Below are positions 9,486 to 17,844 of a DNA stretch of 64,000 bases, piece by piece. The DNA is taken from positions 20,086 to 84,085 of the forward strand of contig CAYMIN010000016.1 of NCBI GenBank assembly GCA_964390495.1, read 5' to 3'. Each line of letters begins with the position of its first letter. The stretch's first letter is position 1. Origin of the DNA: UBA11051 sp964390495 (GTDB lineage Bacteria; Armatimonadota; Zipacnadia; Zipacnadales; UBA11051). The position numbers and the translations under genes were made by a program. Below the pieces are notes generated by a model. It made no database searches. It had not been told where the DNA came from and was given only the letters and a program-made list of their open reading frames with translations.

Positions 9486-9514
9486 ATTATATACGGCGCC
9501 AGCCATACATGCAA
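9486..9514 (-). promoter_or_regulatory. Sigma70-type promoter for the barrel/vWA operon
   Basis: On the minus strand, -35 TTGCAT (complement of 9509-9514) and -10 TATAAT (complement of 9486-9491) are separated by exactly 17 bp. The start of transcription would be near 9479, leaving a leader of about 70 nt before the ATG at 9406. The consensus -10 and ideal spacing make this one of the clearest promoters in the window. Confidence 0.7.
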
Positions 9515-9549
9515 TAGGCATTTCGCCCCTGCAAACGCTAACGGCGGGT

Positions 9550-11841
9550 TCAGTGCGATATGTTCAGGGCGATTGGCTCGCTCACATTACAATTGCCGAG
9601 TTCGATGGTGAGAGCACGGGTGGTCTTGTCCCAGTGCCAGGATGGGGCCGGGCCGATCTCGCTTGCGCTGAGTAGATTCCCGTTCATCTCGATGCCCGAG
9701 GGCGGCGGTACGCAATGCACGACCAGACGAATCCTGCGGACAGTGACGGCTCCGTCGAAAGTGCCCTCTGCCGCACCGATGGCGACGACGGTCTCGTTGG
9801 CGGTGGTCTCCTGAGTGATCCTGGTAATCCGTCGCGCGCCCTGCTCGAACTGGTGGCTGATGCCGTCGTCTTCGTATAGCTCCAATGCACTGGCGGGGCC
9901 GGAATAGACATGCAGCGTCAGTTCGTCGTCCGGCTGCTGGCCGACATAGTCCATGTCTCTGGTCATCGGCAGCACTGCGCCGGCGCGTACCAGCAGCGGT
10001 CCGCCCCGATCGGCGGGGATGTCGGGCTCGTACCACTGCGCGCCGCAGATGCGCTCATCATTCCAGAAGTCGTACCAATCCCCGGCGGGGAGATAAACGC
10101 GGTCAGTGAAGATGCCGACCAGCAGAGTCGGGCCGAGCATGTACTGGCAGTGCAGATCGTAGGTTGCCGGGTCCTCGGGGAACTCCAGCGGCATTGCGCG
10201 CAGGAAGGGCGTGCCGGTAGTGTGGGCCTCCCAGGCGCTGGAGTAGAGGTACGGAATGAGGCGGTGACGGAGGCGGTCGTAGTAGGTGAAGATGGGCTTC
10301 ATCTCATCGCCGAGATACCAGGGATGATACCAGCAGAAAAATGAGTTGATCTGGGCCCAGGGCTGGAGGAAGCCGAAGTGGAGGCCTTCGCGGGTGAAGA
10401 CGTGCATGTCGGAGCTCGTCATGCCGTGGCCGGTCATGCTGAGGTTGAGTGAGGCCATCGCGGAGTTGTGCTCGCCGCCGGTATCGCCGGCCCAGGTCGC
10501 GGCATGTGCCTGCACTCCCGCCCAGCCGAGGCAGTAGAATACAAACGGCCGACGCCCGGTATGCTCGCGGAAGCCTTCATACATCTGCCGCGCGTACATC
10601 AGCGGTGCCAGGTTGTGCATGTCGGCATCGGTCAGGCCGTTGCCATGCAGCCGGTCAGGCGGAGGACATACCGTTGATGACGCGTCCTGCTTGAAGAAGT
10701 CCGTGCCCTGGTCAACGAACTGCTTGAGATGGTCGAACCACGGCTCCTCAGGTCGGGTCACCTTATCCAGGCGCGCTTGCTCCTGCAGCTTCTCATCCCC
10801 CAGGAGGTCGTTGGCGGAATGGGCCTGCTGCTCTCCGCGCGCCGCCAGTGTCCTCCCCAGGCGGCGTTCCTCCTCGTAGGTGAAGTCGTACCCACTGCAC
10901 AGCCACAGGCCGAACTTGTAGCCCATGCGGTGAATGGCATGGAGAAAGGCGGACTGTGAGCGGTCCGACCAGAAGGCAATCGGGAAGCGGTCCGGGTGCC
11001 ACTTCTTATCGAGGGAGAAGTCATAATTCTGCTCCATCCAACCCGGTTCGAGACTGACCGCGTCGCAGGGAATGCCCTCGCGCCGGAAAATGTAGCAGTC
11101 ATCCATCAGCTCGCGGGCATCGGCCTGGGTTCGGCAGATAAAGAAGAGTCCCAGCGCCCACTTCGGCGGCATGAACGGCTTGCCGGTCACTTCAGTGTAG
11201 CGGCCGATGACTTGCTTCGGCGAGGGGCCGTAGATGAAATAGTAATCGAGACTGTCGCCGTCTGCCGCAAAGCCGAACCGGCTGTCATCGGTCGCGCCGA
11301 GGTCCACCGAGGTCCGGCGCGTCGTGTTGATGAGCAGCCCGAAGCCGTCGTTGGTCATCAGGAAGGGGATCGGGAGGTAGCAGGTGACATTGCGGATCCA
11401 CAAGTCTGCGAGCTGTCCGCGGTGCTCGATGCGGTCGCGGTTTTGGTCGCCAAGGCCGAAAAAGGCCCGCTCCGATGGGAGCTCGAAGTCGGTGCGGAAT
11501 CCCGGCTCCGGCCCACTGACAGCCGGCCCGGCCTCGGTCAGCAACTCCGTGTCCTCCTTATCCCGGATTGAGATTGCTCCGGTGCTCAAGGACACGGTCA
11601 CGGAAATCTCCTGGCTTCGGATCTCGACCTGCTGTTCGGCTTCCTCGAACTCGAAGTCGGCCGCCGCCCAGTCATCTCTGAAGAACTGGTAACGTATCAG
11701 GTGCTTTACCGGCGCTGCTTCGCCCGGGAACTTGCGTACCCGCACAATCGCCGGGGTGCAGAACTCAATCAGCATGGTTTCGTCGGCGCCTTTGACCGCT
11801 AGACCGCTCTTTGTCCGCGCCACGCCTAGCTGTGCAGCCAT
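9550..11841 (-). CDS. GH31 family alpha-glycosidase
   Basis: A 763-aa glycoside hydrolase of family 31 (alpha-glucosidase/alpha-xylosidase group), hydrolysing alpha-linked oligosaccharides by retention. The N-terminal Gal-mutarotase-like beta-sandwich is followed by the TIM barrel. The nucleophile is the Asp of FFKQDASS (Asp386), and the acid/base is the Asp of WAGDTGG (Asp453), the usual spacing. Further family hallmarks are the LQPWAQINSFFCWYHPW region and the C-terminal domain with DWYDFW. The start at 11841 has GGAGG upstream and there is no signal peptide, so it probably acts in the cytoplasm. It is downstream of the giant lyase gene on the same strand (202-bp gap). Specificity among GH31 activities is not determinable here. 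Confidence 0.92.
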   Translation of the reverse strand: MAAQLGVARTKSGLAVKGADETMLIEFCTPAIVRVRKFPGEAAPVKHLIRYQFFRDDWAAADFEFEEAEQQVEIRSQEISVTVSLSTGAISIRDKEDTELLTEAGPAVSGPEPGFRTDFELPSERAFFGLGDQNRDRIEHRGQLADLWIRNVTCYLPIPFLMTNDGFGLLINTTRRTSVDLGATDDSRFGFAADGDSLDYYFIYGPSPKQVIGRYTEVTGKPFMPPKWALGLFFICRTQADARELMDDCYIFRREGIPCDAVSLEPGWMEQNYDFSLDKKWHPDRFPIAFWSDRSQSAFLHAIHRMGYKFGLWLCSGYDFTYEEERRLGRTLAARGEQQAHSANDLLGDEKLQEQARLDKVTRPEEPWFDHLKQFVDQGTDFFKQDASSTVCPPPDRLHGNGLTDADMHNLAPLMYARQMYEGFREHTGRRPFVFYCLGWAGVQAHAATWAGDTGGEHNSAMASLNLSMTGHGMTSSDMHVFTREGLHFGFLQPWAQINSFFCWYHPWYLGDEMKPIFTYYDRLRHRLIPYLYSSAWEAHTTGTPFLRAMPLEFPEDPATYDLHCQYMLGPTLLVGIFTDRVYLPAGDWYDFWNDERICGAQWYEPDIPADRGGPLLVRAGAVLPMTRDMDYVGQQPDDELTLHVYSGPASALELYEDDGISHQFEQGARRITRITQETTANETVVAIGAAEGTFDGAVTVRRIRLVVHCVPPPSGIEMNGNLLSASEIGPAPSWHWDKTTRALTIELGNCNVSEPIALNISH

Positions 11842-12043
11842 GATTCAGCCTCCGTACCTCTATGCGACTTGGTCTCCGGTATGCAGCGCCGTGCCGCAAG
11901 TTTCCCGCTGCTTTGCCAACAGACCTGCCGGCCGCAGTAGCGCTCTATATACACGGCGGCGAAGTCTTTCCCGTATGTGCGCATCAGCTTTCGTATCTCC
12001 CGGGCTTATTTGGCCAACCTGCGCGGACTTGCGCAAGTCAGTG

Positions 12044-15000
12044 CTAAGGCAGACGCAGGGCGCGGATACTGCCATCCCGGCTGCTGGCCAGCACCTGTGG
12101 GCCGCCGCCATCAAGCAGCTTGCCGCTCGTCAAAGTGACCAGCTTACCGCCGGTGGCAAACCGACCGGCGACAGTCCCGGCGGCGGCATCCAGCAGATAG
12201 ACCGCGCGGTCGTCGCAGCCGGCGGCTATCATGAGCCTCTCCGGCGCGGCGACTACCGCGATAGTGCGCACCTGGTTGCCGAGGTCCGTTCGCCAGAGCA
12301 GCTTGCCGGCCCCATCCACGCAATACACATTGAACGACAGGGAGCTGGCGATGATCTCATCAGCTCCGTCGCCGTTGACATCGGCGCACAGTACGCCGGT
12401 CACCTCATCGCCAGTATTGAATTGCCACAGCGGCTTGCCCTCGGCGCTGACGACCTGCAGTTGCGTATCGGCTCCCCCGAAGATCACCTCAGGCCGCCCA
12501 TCGCCGTCAATATCACCGGCAGCCACGGCATTGAGGCCCGGCCCGCCGCGCGTGCTATAGCCCCACAGTTTGGAGCCATCCTCCGCCTTCGCCACCGGCC
12601 ACCAGTAATACTCCGTGCCGCACACGACCTCCTGCCTGCCGTCGCCGGTCAGGTCCACCGCGCAGCCTGCGGTCGAGCGGTGTACGCTCTCCTGGTGCCA
12701 CAGCTTCTTACCCGTCGCGTCAATGGCGTGGTAGCGCCAGTTATCCGCTCCGGCGATGACGACCTGCTTGCCCTCGCCGCCGATGTCGGCAGGGAAAACC
12801 GTCGCCACCTTGCCCTGGCGCTTGTAAAACGGGACGTCGTAGGCCCAGATCTGCGCGCCGGTGGCGTCCAGGGCCACGACCTGCGCGGCGCTGGTGCCGG
12901 CGATGACCGTGGGCTTGCCGTCCCCGTTGAAGTCCACCACACAGACGCTGTTGACCCGGCTGCTGCAGTCAAACCGCCATAGCAGTCTGCCACCCGCATC
13001 AAGGCAACAGACCTTGCCATTGGTGCTGCCGGCGATGGTCTCATCGCGCCCATCACCGTCGAGGTCGGCGCAGGCGATGGAGGTGAACTGGTAGGCGGCG
13101 GGCGCATTCTCTCTGACCTTAGCCCGCGCTTCGGCCAGTCCCGGTCCGTCGCCCCATAGTTCAACTTCGGCCAGGTAGATGCCGGTGCCGGGGCGCGGCG
13201 TCAGTATCAGGCGCACGTCCCGCGCCTTCGCCCCCAGCTTCTCGAACTCATACACCTCCGGCTGATGCCCCGGAAATCCCCAGTTGCCGTGCTCCTCCTC
13301 ATCCCTGAAATCTATCAGCGTCCGTATGTCCTCAGCGAAGCCATCAGTGCTTGCCAGCAAGCGCAGCCGGCCGATCTGGAAAAGCTTGTTCTTGCTGGAA
13401 GAGGTCGCGTACCAGGCCTTGACCAGCAGGCTATCCAGGTCGTAGGGATTATCCAGACGCAGACTTATGGTCACTTCCTGGTCGGCGTCCCACATCACGG
13501 CGTCGCCGGTGTCGGTGTCGCCACCGTTGGTGATGTTATTGAGGTTATTGGCCCCGGCGGTGCCGGAGAATACGTTGGCGGGCAGTGGCGGCGGCTCGCA
13601 CGTCGTCTCCAGGACCGTCGGCACCCGCTCCGGCACTCCCGCATTATTGGTCAGCAGATAGCCCTCTGGCCTCTCCGCGTAGCTCCATAGTTCGGTCAGC
13701 TCGGGAGCCTGGACCGTGGCCGTCGCCGCCCCTGCTGAAGCTGGGAGCGAGCTGATGACAAGCTGCATCAGGCTCGCAACATCCGAGGCCCGGGCGGTTT
13801 GCTTGAAGCCAACCCGTTCGCTGGTCTGCTCGGCACCGGCGGCGGTCACCGTGGGCGTCTTGAATAGCGCACTGCCCTTGGCGATGTCGGCCTCCATATC
13901 CGCGCCACCCGCGAAGGTCTGCGTTTGCTCCAAGAACTCAATCTTGCGCACGCCTGCGCCGTAGAACTTCTGGGGCGTCAGCACGATCAGGTCGGCCTCG
14001 GCCTGCACCGCTCCCGGCAGCACCACCTTCCCCGCCGCGTCGGCCACCGCGACGATTATCGGGTCCCCGGCACCGCTGATCGCGGCCATATTTTCGCCTA
14101 GGCGCACCACCTTAACTGCCGCCGGCTGCTCGCCGGAGGCATGCAAGACCGTAAATAGATTTACCTGCTGGCCTGCCTGCAGCTTTGCGTTGACAAGGCC
14201 CTGGAAGACCTTCACCACCGGCTCCTCGGCATAGGGATAGCCGCCCCAGTTGCTGCCGGTGGCGGCATCGTCATTGACCAGGCAGTGCATGTCGGGCGTC
14301 ATCGCAATGGTGGCGTGCCGGCCCTGCTGCTCGATGCTCATCACCGAGCCCTCCAGCCGGACCTTGCCGATGGTCTGCCACACGGCCCGGAAGCTGTAGT
14401 CACCTGGCTCCTGCGCCACCATCCGATCAACCGCAATAAACAGGCGGTTTTTGAGCCAGATCACGCTGCGATGCCAGTCAACGCCGGCATAGTTGCGCAG
14501 CACCGTCCGCGAGGCCCCCATACTCGGCAAATCGGCCAGGTTCTCCAGCTCGCAGAAGCCGGGGATCTTGGCCGACTGCCCCTCCCGGAGGATCAGCACG
14601 CCATTGTGGTACTTCGGCAGCGACTTGATGTAGTCAACATCGGCCAGCCAGATGCGCCCCTGCTCGGTCCACTGCAGAACGGCATTGGCATCCATGTGGC
14701 CGTGCCCGCCGCGGGCCAGCCCGTCGAGCAGCAGGTACTGGTCCTCAGGCGCAAAGCCGCTGCGGAACACCACCTTATCGAAGGCGCGCTGCTGGTCCAC
14801 CTGCTCCTCGCCTACGAAGGTGTCAAACCACAAGCCGTCCAGCGGCCATACCTTGGTGCCGATCAGGTCCGCCGGCTCCTGTGGGGCGGTAGTAGTGGCA
14901 CAGAAGTCGCTGAATCCCGCAGCCTTGCGCACTTGGGCTTTCTTGTCCAGCGCCCACTGGTAGCGGCCATCGCGGTAGAACCACTCGGCAGCCCGCAGCA

Positions 15001-17488
15001 TGTGCATCTCGCCGCCAATCGGTCCCCAGCCGCCGATATCGCCGTAGGGCACCTGGTAGCCGAGATTGTTCATCGTGAGGATGGCGTAGTCGGCATTGAA
15101 CCGCACCTTGCCGCTCTCGAAATAGCTCAGATCGGGGCGCGCCAGGCAGTAGCGAATCACGTGGTGCAGCGTGTGCCATTGGTAGGAGTTGCAGTCACAG
15201 TGCGCCTTGGTCGCATTCAACTGAAATTGAAAGGTCCCGTCCGCGACCTTGATCCACTCCTCGCCTTCAAAGGCATGGTAGTAGCGGTCGAAGTACTGGC
15301 CGGCGTAGAGGCAGCCCAGGGCCGGGAAGGTCTGGTGGTTGAAGCGCACCCGCCGGCTGCTGGCTGGGGCGGTCTTGCGCGGCCCGACCTCACTGACCCA
15401 GCGAAACAGTATCTTGGCAACCTCCAGGCGGTCCTCGTCACTGATCGCCGGACATTCCTCCACCGCATCCCAGGCCGGGATCACGCCGTAGATGTGGAAA
15501 TCGGAATCCATCCCCCAGGGGCCGCCGTAGGTCTGCGGATCGCTGAGGTAGTTCTCATAGGTGCGCTTGATCATCCACACGAACATCCGCGCATAGGCTT
15601 CCTGGCGGGTGACTGCATAGGTCCGGCCGATGTTCTGAGCAAATGAGAACAGCCCGCGCGTGCCGGCGGTGCGCAGATGGTTTTCGCAGCGGTCTTTCTG
15701 CGCCTGCTCCCATTTCTCATCCGGTGGACTGCTGAAGGTCTTGCCATATGCCTCAAGCGCTGCACCGGTAAGCTTGACCTCCAACATTCGCGGCAGAATC
15801 AAGTCGGCACCTTCGACGACATAGGCCTTGAACGCCTCCACACCTAACCTGGCGCCCTCGGCATCGGAAGCCCCGATACATATCAGGTTCTTACCGGTGC
15901 CCCAGGGATCATGGACGCTGCGTAGCTCGAAGCCCCCATCACCGGGGAAGATGCTATCGGCGAATACCAGACTGTGCGAATACGGATACAGCAGTCGGCG
16001 GTTGTTGACGATAGTGCCCAGCACGATGACATTAGTCATGGCGAGGTCGTTGTCGGAGACCTCATCGGCGCGCTTGACGGGCAGTTGCGCGCCGGTCGCT
16101 GCCTTTATCGCTGCCGCCAATTCAGCCGCCAGGCTCTGCCAGCTCTCCTCCTCCGGCCTCACAATGATGGCCCGGGCCTCTCCGCCGACCACCAGCGGCG
16201 TATCCGGATACAGGCGCTTCGGCTCGGTAACGTCCATGAATGATTTTGTCTCATTAGTGACGGCCTGCACATTATCTAGGTACATATCAAAGCCGACGCC
16301 GGCATCACGGGTACCGGCATAGAACCGCAGCTTGACTACCGCCGAAATGTCGTCAGATTTGACTTCCTTCGGCTCCCAGGTCAGGCCCGCTTGGGAGACG
16401 CCCGGAATTAGCTCAAAGGTGGTCTGCTCGACCTGCAGCAGGCCTCCCCAGCTCGCCCAGCTCAGCACGCATGCGCCCGCCGCGTCATAGCCCCGCACAT
16501 AGAGCGCCTGGCTGTGCTGCGGGTCCGAGGTCCAGGCGTCGAAGACCAGCGCCCGCCGGTTCAGGTCCACCGCCTCAATGGCGATGTCAAAGCTCACGTA
16601 GGTATTGCCGGTGGCGTCCTGCGGCGAAACACTGGATACATGCAGGCTGCCTTGGCCCTCGCTGAGGTAGGCCGGCTCGCGGTTGATCTCCAGCTTGGTC
16701 TCCTCGCGGTCCTTGCCCCAGTCCAGCACAACGCCTGCCAGGTCCTCGGCCATATACACTTTCTGCGGCGGCTTGGCTGCCGGCGTGCCTGCCGCCTGCT
16801 CCGAGGCGAGCTCCTGGCTGGTGGTTGCTCGGGGACTAATCTGCTTGAATCTGCCCGGCTCAGCGGTCGCCTGGGCCGTCGCAGCCGGCTGATAGCTTCC
16901 ATCCGCTCCAACCGCCCGCAGATTGTCAATATAGATGTCGAACGGCACCCCCTTGCCATGAGTGCCGGTGTAGAACTGCAGCTTGACCACCGCCGAGACG
17001 TCCGTCCCGGTCAGGTAATTCTGCTCCCATCTCAACCCGCTGCCGGACTCGCCGGGCGTAAGCCGGAAGCTGGTTTTCTCCCTGCCCATCGGCGCCTCCC
17101 AGCTATACCAGCTCAGCACGCAGTCGCCGCCGGCATCATATCCCCGCACGTACAGCGCCTTGGTTTGCTCGGGTAGCGAGGTCCACGCATCGAAGGCCAA
17201 GGCTCTGGCGGTCATATCCACCGGTTCGAGAGTTACGGTCGCGCTGACGTAGGTATTGCCTGTGGCCTCGGCCGGCGATTCGGAGTAGAGATGCAGGCTG
17301 CCCCGGCCTTCGCTGAGGTAGGCCGCCTCAGTGTTGATCGTCATCGTGTCCTGGCGCACTGGCTTGCTGGTTACCACGAATCCGGTCAAGTCATCGCAGC
17401 TATGCAGCATCACCGCCTGCTGTTCGGCCTGAGCGGTGACAGTGCCGGCAATTACTAGCGCCGCGATGGCACAGAGTTGTCTCATCAT
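12044..17488 (-). CDS. Giant secreted lyase-like protein with FG-GAP repeats (~1814 aa)
   Basis: A multidomain exported protein. The frame runs back to 17578, but the ATG-ATG at 17488/17485 has GAGGTG upstream and opens a classic signal peptide (MMRQLCAIAALVIAGTVTAQA). In that numbering, two homologous beta-sandwich modules occupy about 25-195 and 240-410; both contain LYVRGYDA and end in a DxYxDN motif, so they arose by duplication. An alpha/alpha-toroid and heparinase II/III-like region follows (about 590-1150) with GHGHMDAN (His929, His931, Asp933). Next is a beta-rich, discoidin-like segment. The last ~350 residues are FG-GAP/VCBS-type repeats with calcium-loop motifs such as DLDGDGRDE and DIDGDGRPE. 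It is probably a cell-surface or secreted enzyme that binds and cleaves an acidic polysaccharide; the substrate is unknown. Confidence 0.72.
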   Translation of the reverse strand: MMRQLCAIAALVIAGTVTAQAEQQAVMLHSCDDLTGFVVTSKPVRQDTMTINTEAAYLSEGRGSLHLYSESPAEATGNTYVSATVTLEPVDMTARALAFDAWTSLPEQTKALYVRGYDAGGDCVLSWYSWEAPMGREKTSFRLTPGESGSGLRWEQNYLTGTDVSAVVKLQFYTGTHGKGVPFDIYIDNLRAVGADGSYQPAATAQATAEPGRFKQISPRATTSQELASEQAAGTPAAKPPQKVYMAEDLAGVVLDWGKDREETKLEINREPAYLSEGQGSLHVSSVSPQDATGNTYVSFDIAIEAVDLNRRALVFDAWTSDPQHSQALYVRGYDAAGACVLSWASWGGLLQVEQTTFELIPGVSQAGLTWEPKEVKSDDISAVVKLRFYAGTRDAGVGFDMYLDNVQAVTNETKSFMDVTEPKRLYPDTPLVVGGEARAIIVRPEEESWQSLAAELAAAIKAATGAQLPVKRADEVSDNDLAMTNVIVLGTIVNNRRLLYPYSHSLVFADSIFPGDGGFELRSVHDPWGTGKNLICIGASDAEGARLGVEAFKAYVVEGADLILPRMLEVKLTGAALEAYGKTFSSPPDEKWEQAQKDRCENHLRTAGTRGLFSFAQNIGRTYAVTRQEAYARMFVWMIKRTYENYLSDPQTYGGPWGMDSDFHIYGVIPAWDAVEECPAISDEDRLEVAKILFRWVSEVGPRKTAPASSRRVRFNHQTFPALGCLYAGQYFDRYYHAFEGEEWIKVADGTFQFQLNATKAHCDCNSYQWHTLHHVIRYCLARPDLSYFESGKVRFNADYAILTMNNLGYQVPYGDIGGWGPIGGEMHMLRAAEWFYRDGRYQWALDKKAQVRKAAGFSDFCATTTAPQEPADLIGTKVWPLDGLWFDTFVGEEQVDQQRAFDKVVFRSGFAPEDQYLLLDGLARGGHGHMDANAVLQWTEQGRIWLADVDYIKSLPKYHNGVLILREGQSAKIPGFCELENLADLPSMGASRTVLRNYAGVDWHRSVIWLKNRLFIAVDRMVAQEPGDYSFRAVWQTIGKVRLEGSVMSIEQQGRHATIAMTPDMHCLVNDDAATGSNWGGYPYAEEPVVKVFQGLVNAKLQAGQQVNLFTVLHASGEQPAAVKVVRLGENMAAISGAGDPIIVAVADAAGKVVLPGAVQAEADLIVLTPQKFYGAGVRKIEFLEQTQTFAGGADMEADIAKGSALFKTPTVTAAGAEQTSERVGFKQTARASDVASLMQLVISSLPASAGAATATVQAPELTELWSYAERPEGYLLTNNAGVPERVPTVLETTCEPPPLPANVFSGTAGANNLNNITNGGDTDTGDAVMWDADQEVTISLRLDNPYDLDSLLVKAWYATSSSKNKLFQIGRLRLLASTDGFAEDIRTLIDFRDEEEHGNWGFPGHQPEVYEFEKLGAKARDVRLILTPRPGTGIYLAEVELWGDGPGLAEARAKVRENAPAAYQFTSIACADLDGDGRDETIAGSTNGKVCCLDAGGRLLWRFDCSSRVNSVCVVDFNGDGKPTVIAGTSAAQVVALDATGAQIWAYDVPFYKRQGKVATVFPADIGGEGKQVVIAGADNWRYHAIDATGKKLWHQESVHRSTAGCAVDLTGDGRQEVVCGTEYYWWPVAKAEDGSKLWGYSTRGGPGLNAVAAGDIDGDGRPEVIFGGADTQLQVVSAEGKPLWQFNTGDEVTGVLCADVNGDGADEIIASSLSFNVYCVDGAGKLLWRTDLGNQVRTIAVVAAPERLMIAAGCDDRAVYLLDAAAGTVAGRFATGGKLVTLTSGKLLDGGGPQVLASSRDGSIRALRLP

Positions 17489-17687
17489 ACCCACCTCGCT
17501 GCTACAGGTTGGTCCGCCTTCCATTTCTACACAAATGCACACAGACAATTTTGCCGCGCCCCGCCGCTTTTCCTTCAAGGCAGTGGCGGAAACTGTGGCA
17601 GCGAAGCTTTCAAGGCTGGGCCAGCCGTTGGCATTGGCTGTTTGGCAGACGGGACAGCGGCAACGGCAAGAGCGCCTAACCCCCTAG

Positions 17688-17712
17688 CCCCCTTCCCTGG
17701 TAGGGAAGGGGG
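17688..17712. repeat. Dispersed palindrome, CCCCTAGCCC family (copy 1)
   Basis: A perfect 11-bp stem, CCCCCTTCCCT with AGGGAAGGGGG, with a 3-nt loop. It is preceded by AACCCCCTAGC and followed by AATC. The same layout occurs in inverted orientation at 23765-23787, which shows that it is a repeat family. Similar intergenic palindromes are found in many unrelated bacteria. Confidence 0.65.
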
Positions 17713-17817
17713 AATCAAAGGGGAAAGGTCGGCCAAACAAGGCTGAGCTACGCGACAAGGGAGATTGAACAGGACGCGGCTTCCTCACTCCTGGTGCAGG
17801 TGCCGGGCGGCGAGTAG

Positions 17818-17832
17818 GGAATGACTCATTCC
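17818..17832. promoter_or_regulatory. 15-bp palindrome abutting the PHP-gene Shine-Dalgarno
   Basis: GGAATGA-C-TCATTCC is a perfect 7-bp inverted repeat with one central base. It ends directly before the AGGAGG ribosome-binding site (17833-17838) of the gene at 17845. It could be a repressor operator or a short RNA hairpin affecting initiation; only the symmetry and position are seen. Confidence 0.35.
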
Positions 17833-17844
17833 AGGAGGTAAGCA

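Larger units (their letters stand above)
17489..17844. other. Divergent intergenic region, 356 bp
   Basis: This lies between the start of the giant lyase gene (minus) and the PHP gene (plus), so it must hold promoters for both. I see no convincing -35/-10 pair. It contains the long palindrome at 17688-17712 and the operator-like palindrome at 17818-17832. No small ORF in it has a good ribosome-binding site. Confidence 0.6.

Noticed and set aside
14285..15646. Long open frame antisense to the giant lyase gene
   Set aside because: It lies wholly within a strongly supported gene on the other strand, has biased composition from the G+C-rich codon pattern and no recognisable domain.
17489..17578. 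30 extra N-terminal residues on the giant lyase-like protein
   Set aside because: They would place the signal peptide internally, whereas the ATG at 17488 has a good Shine-Dalgarno and starts the signal peptide.
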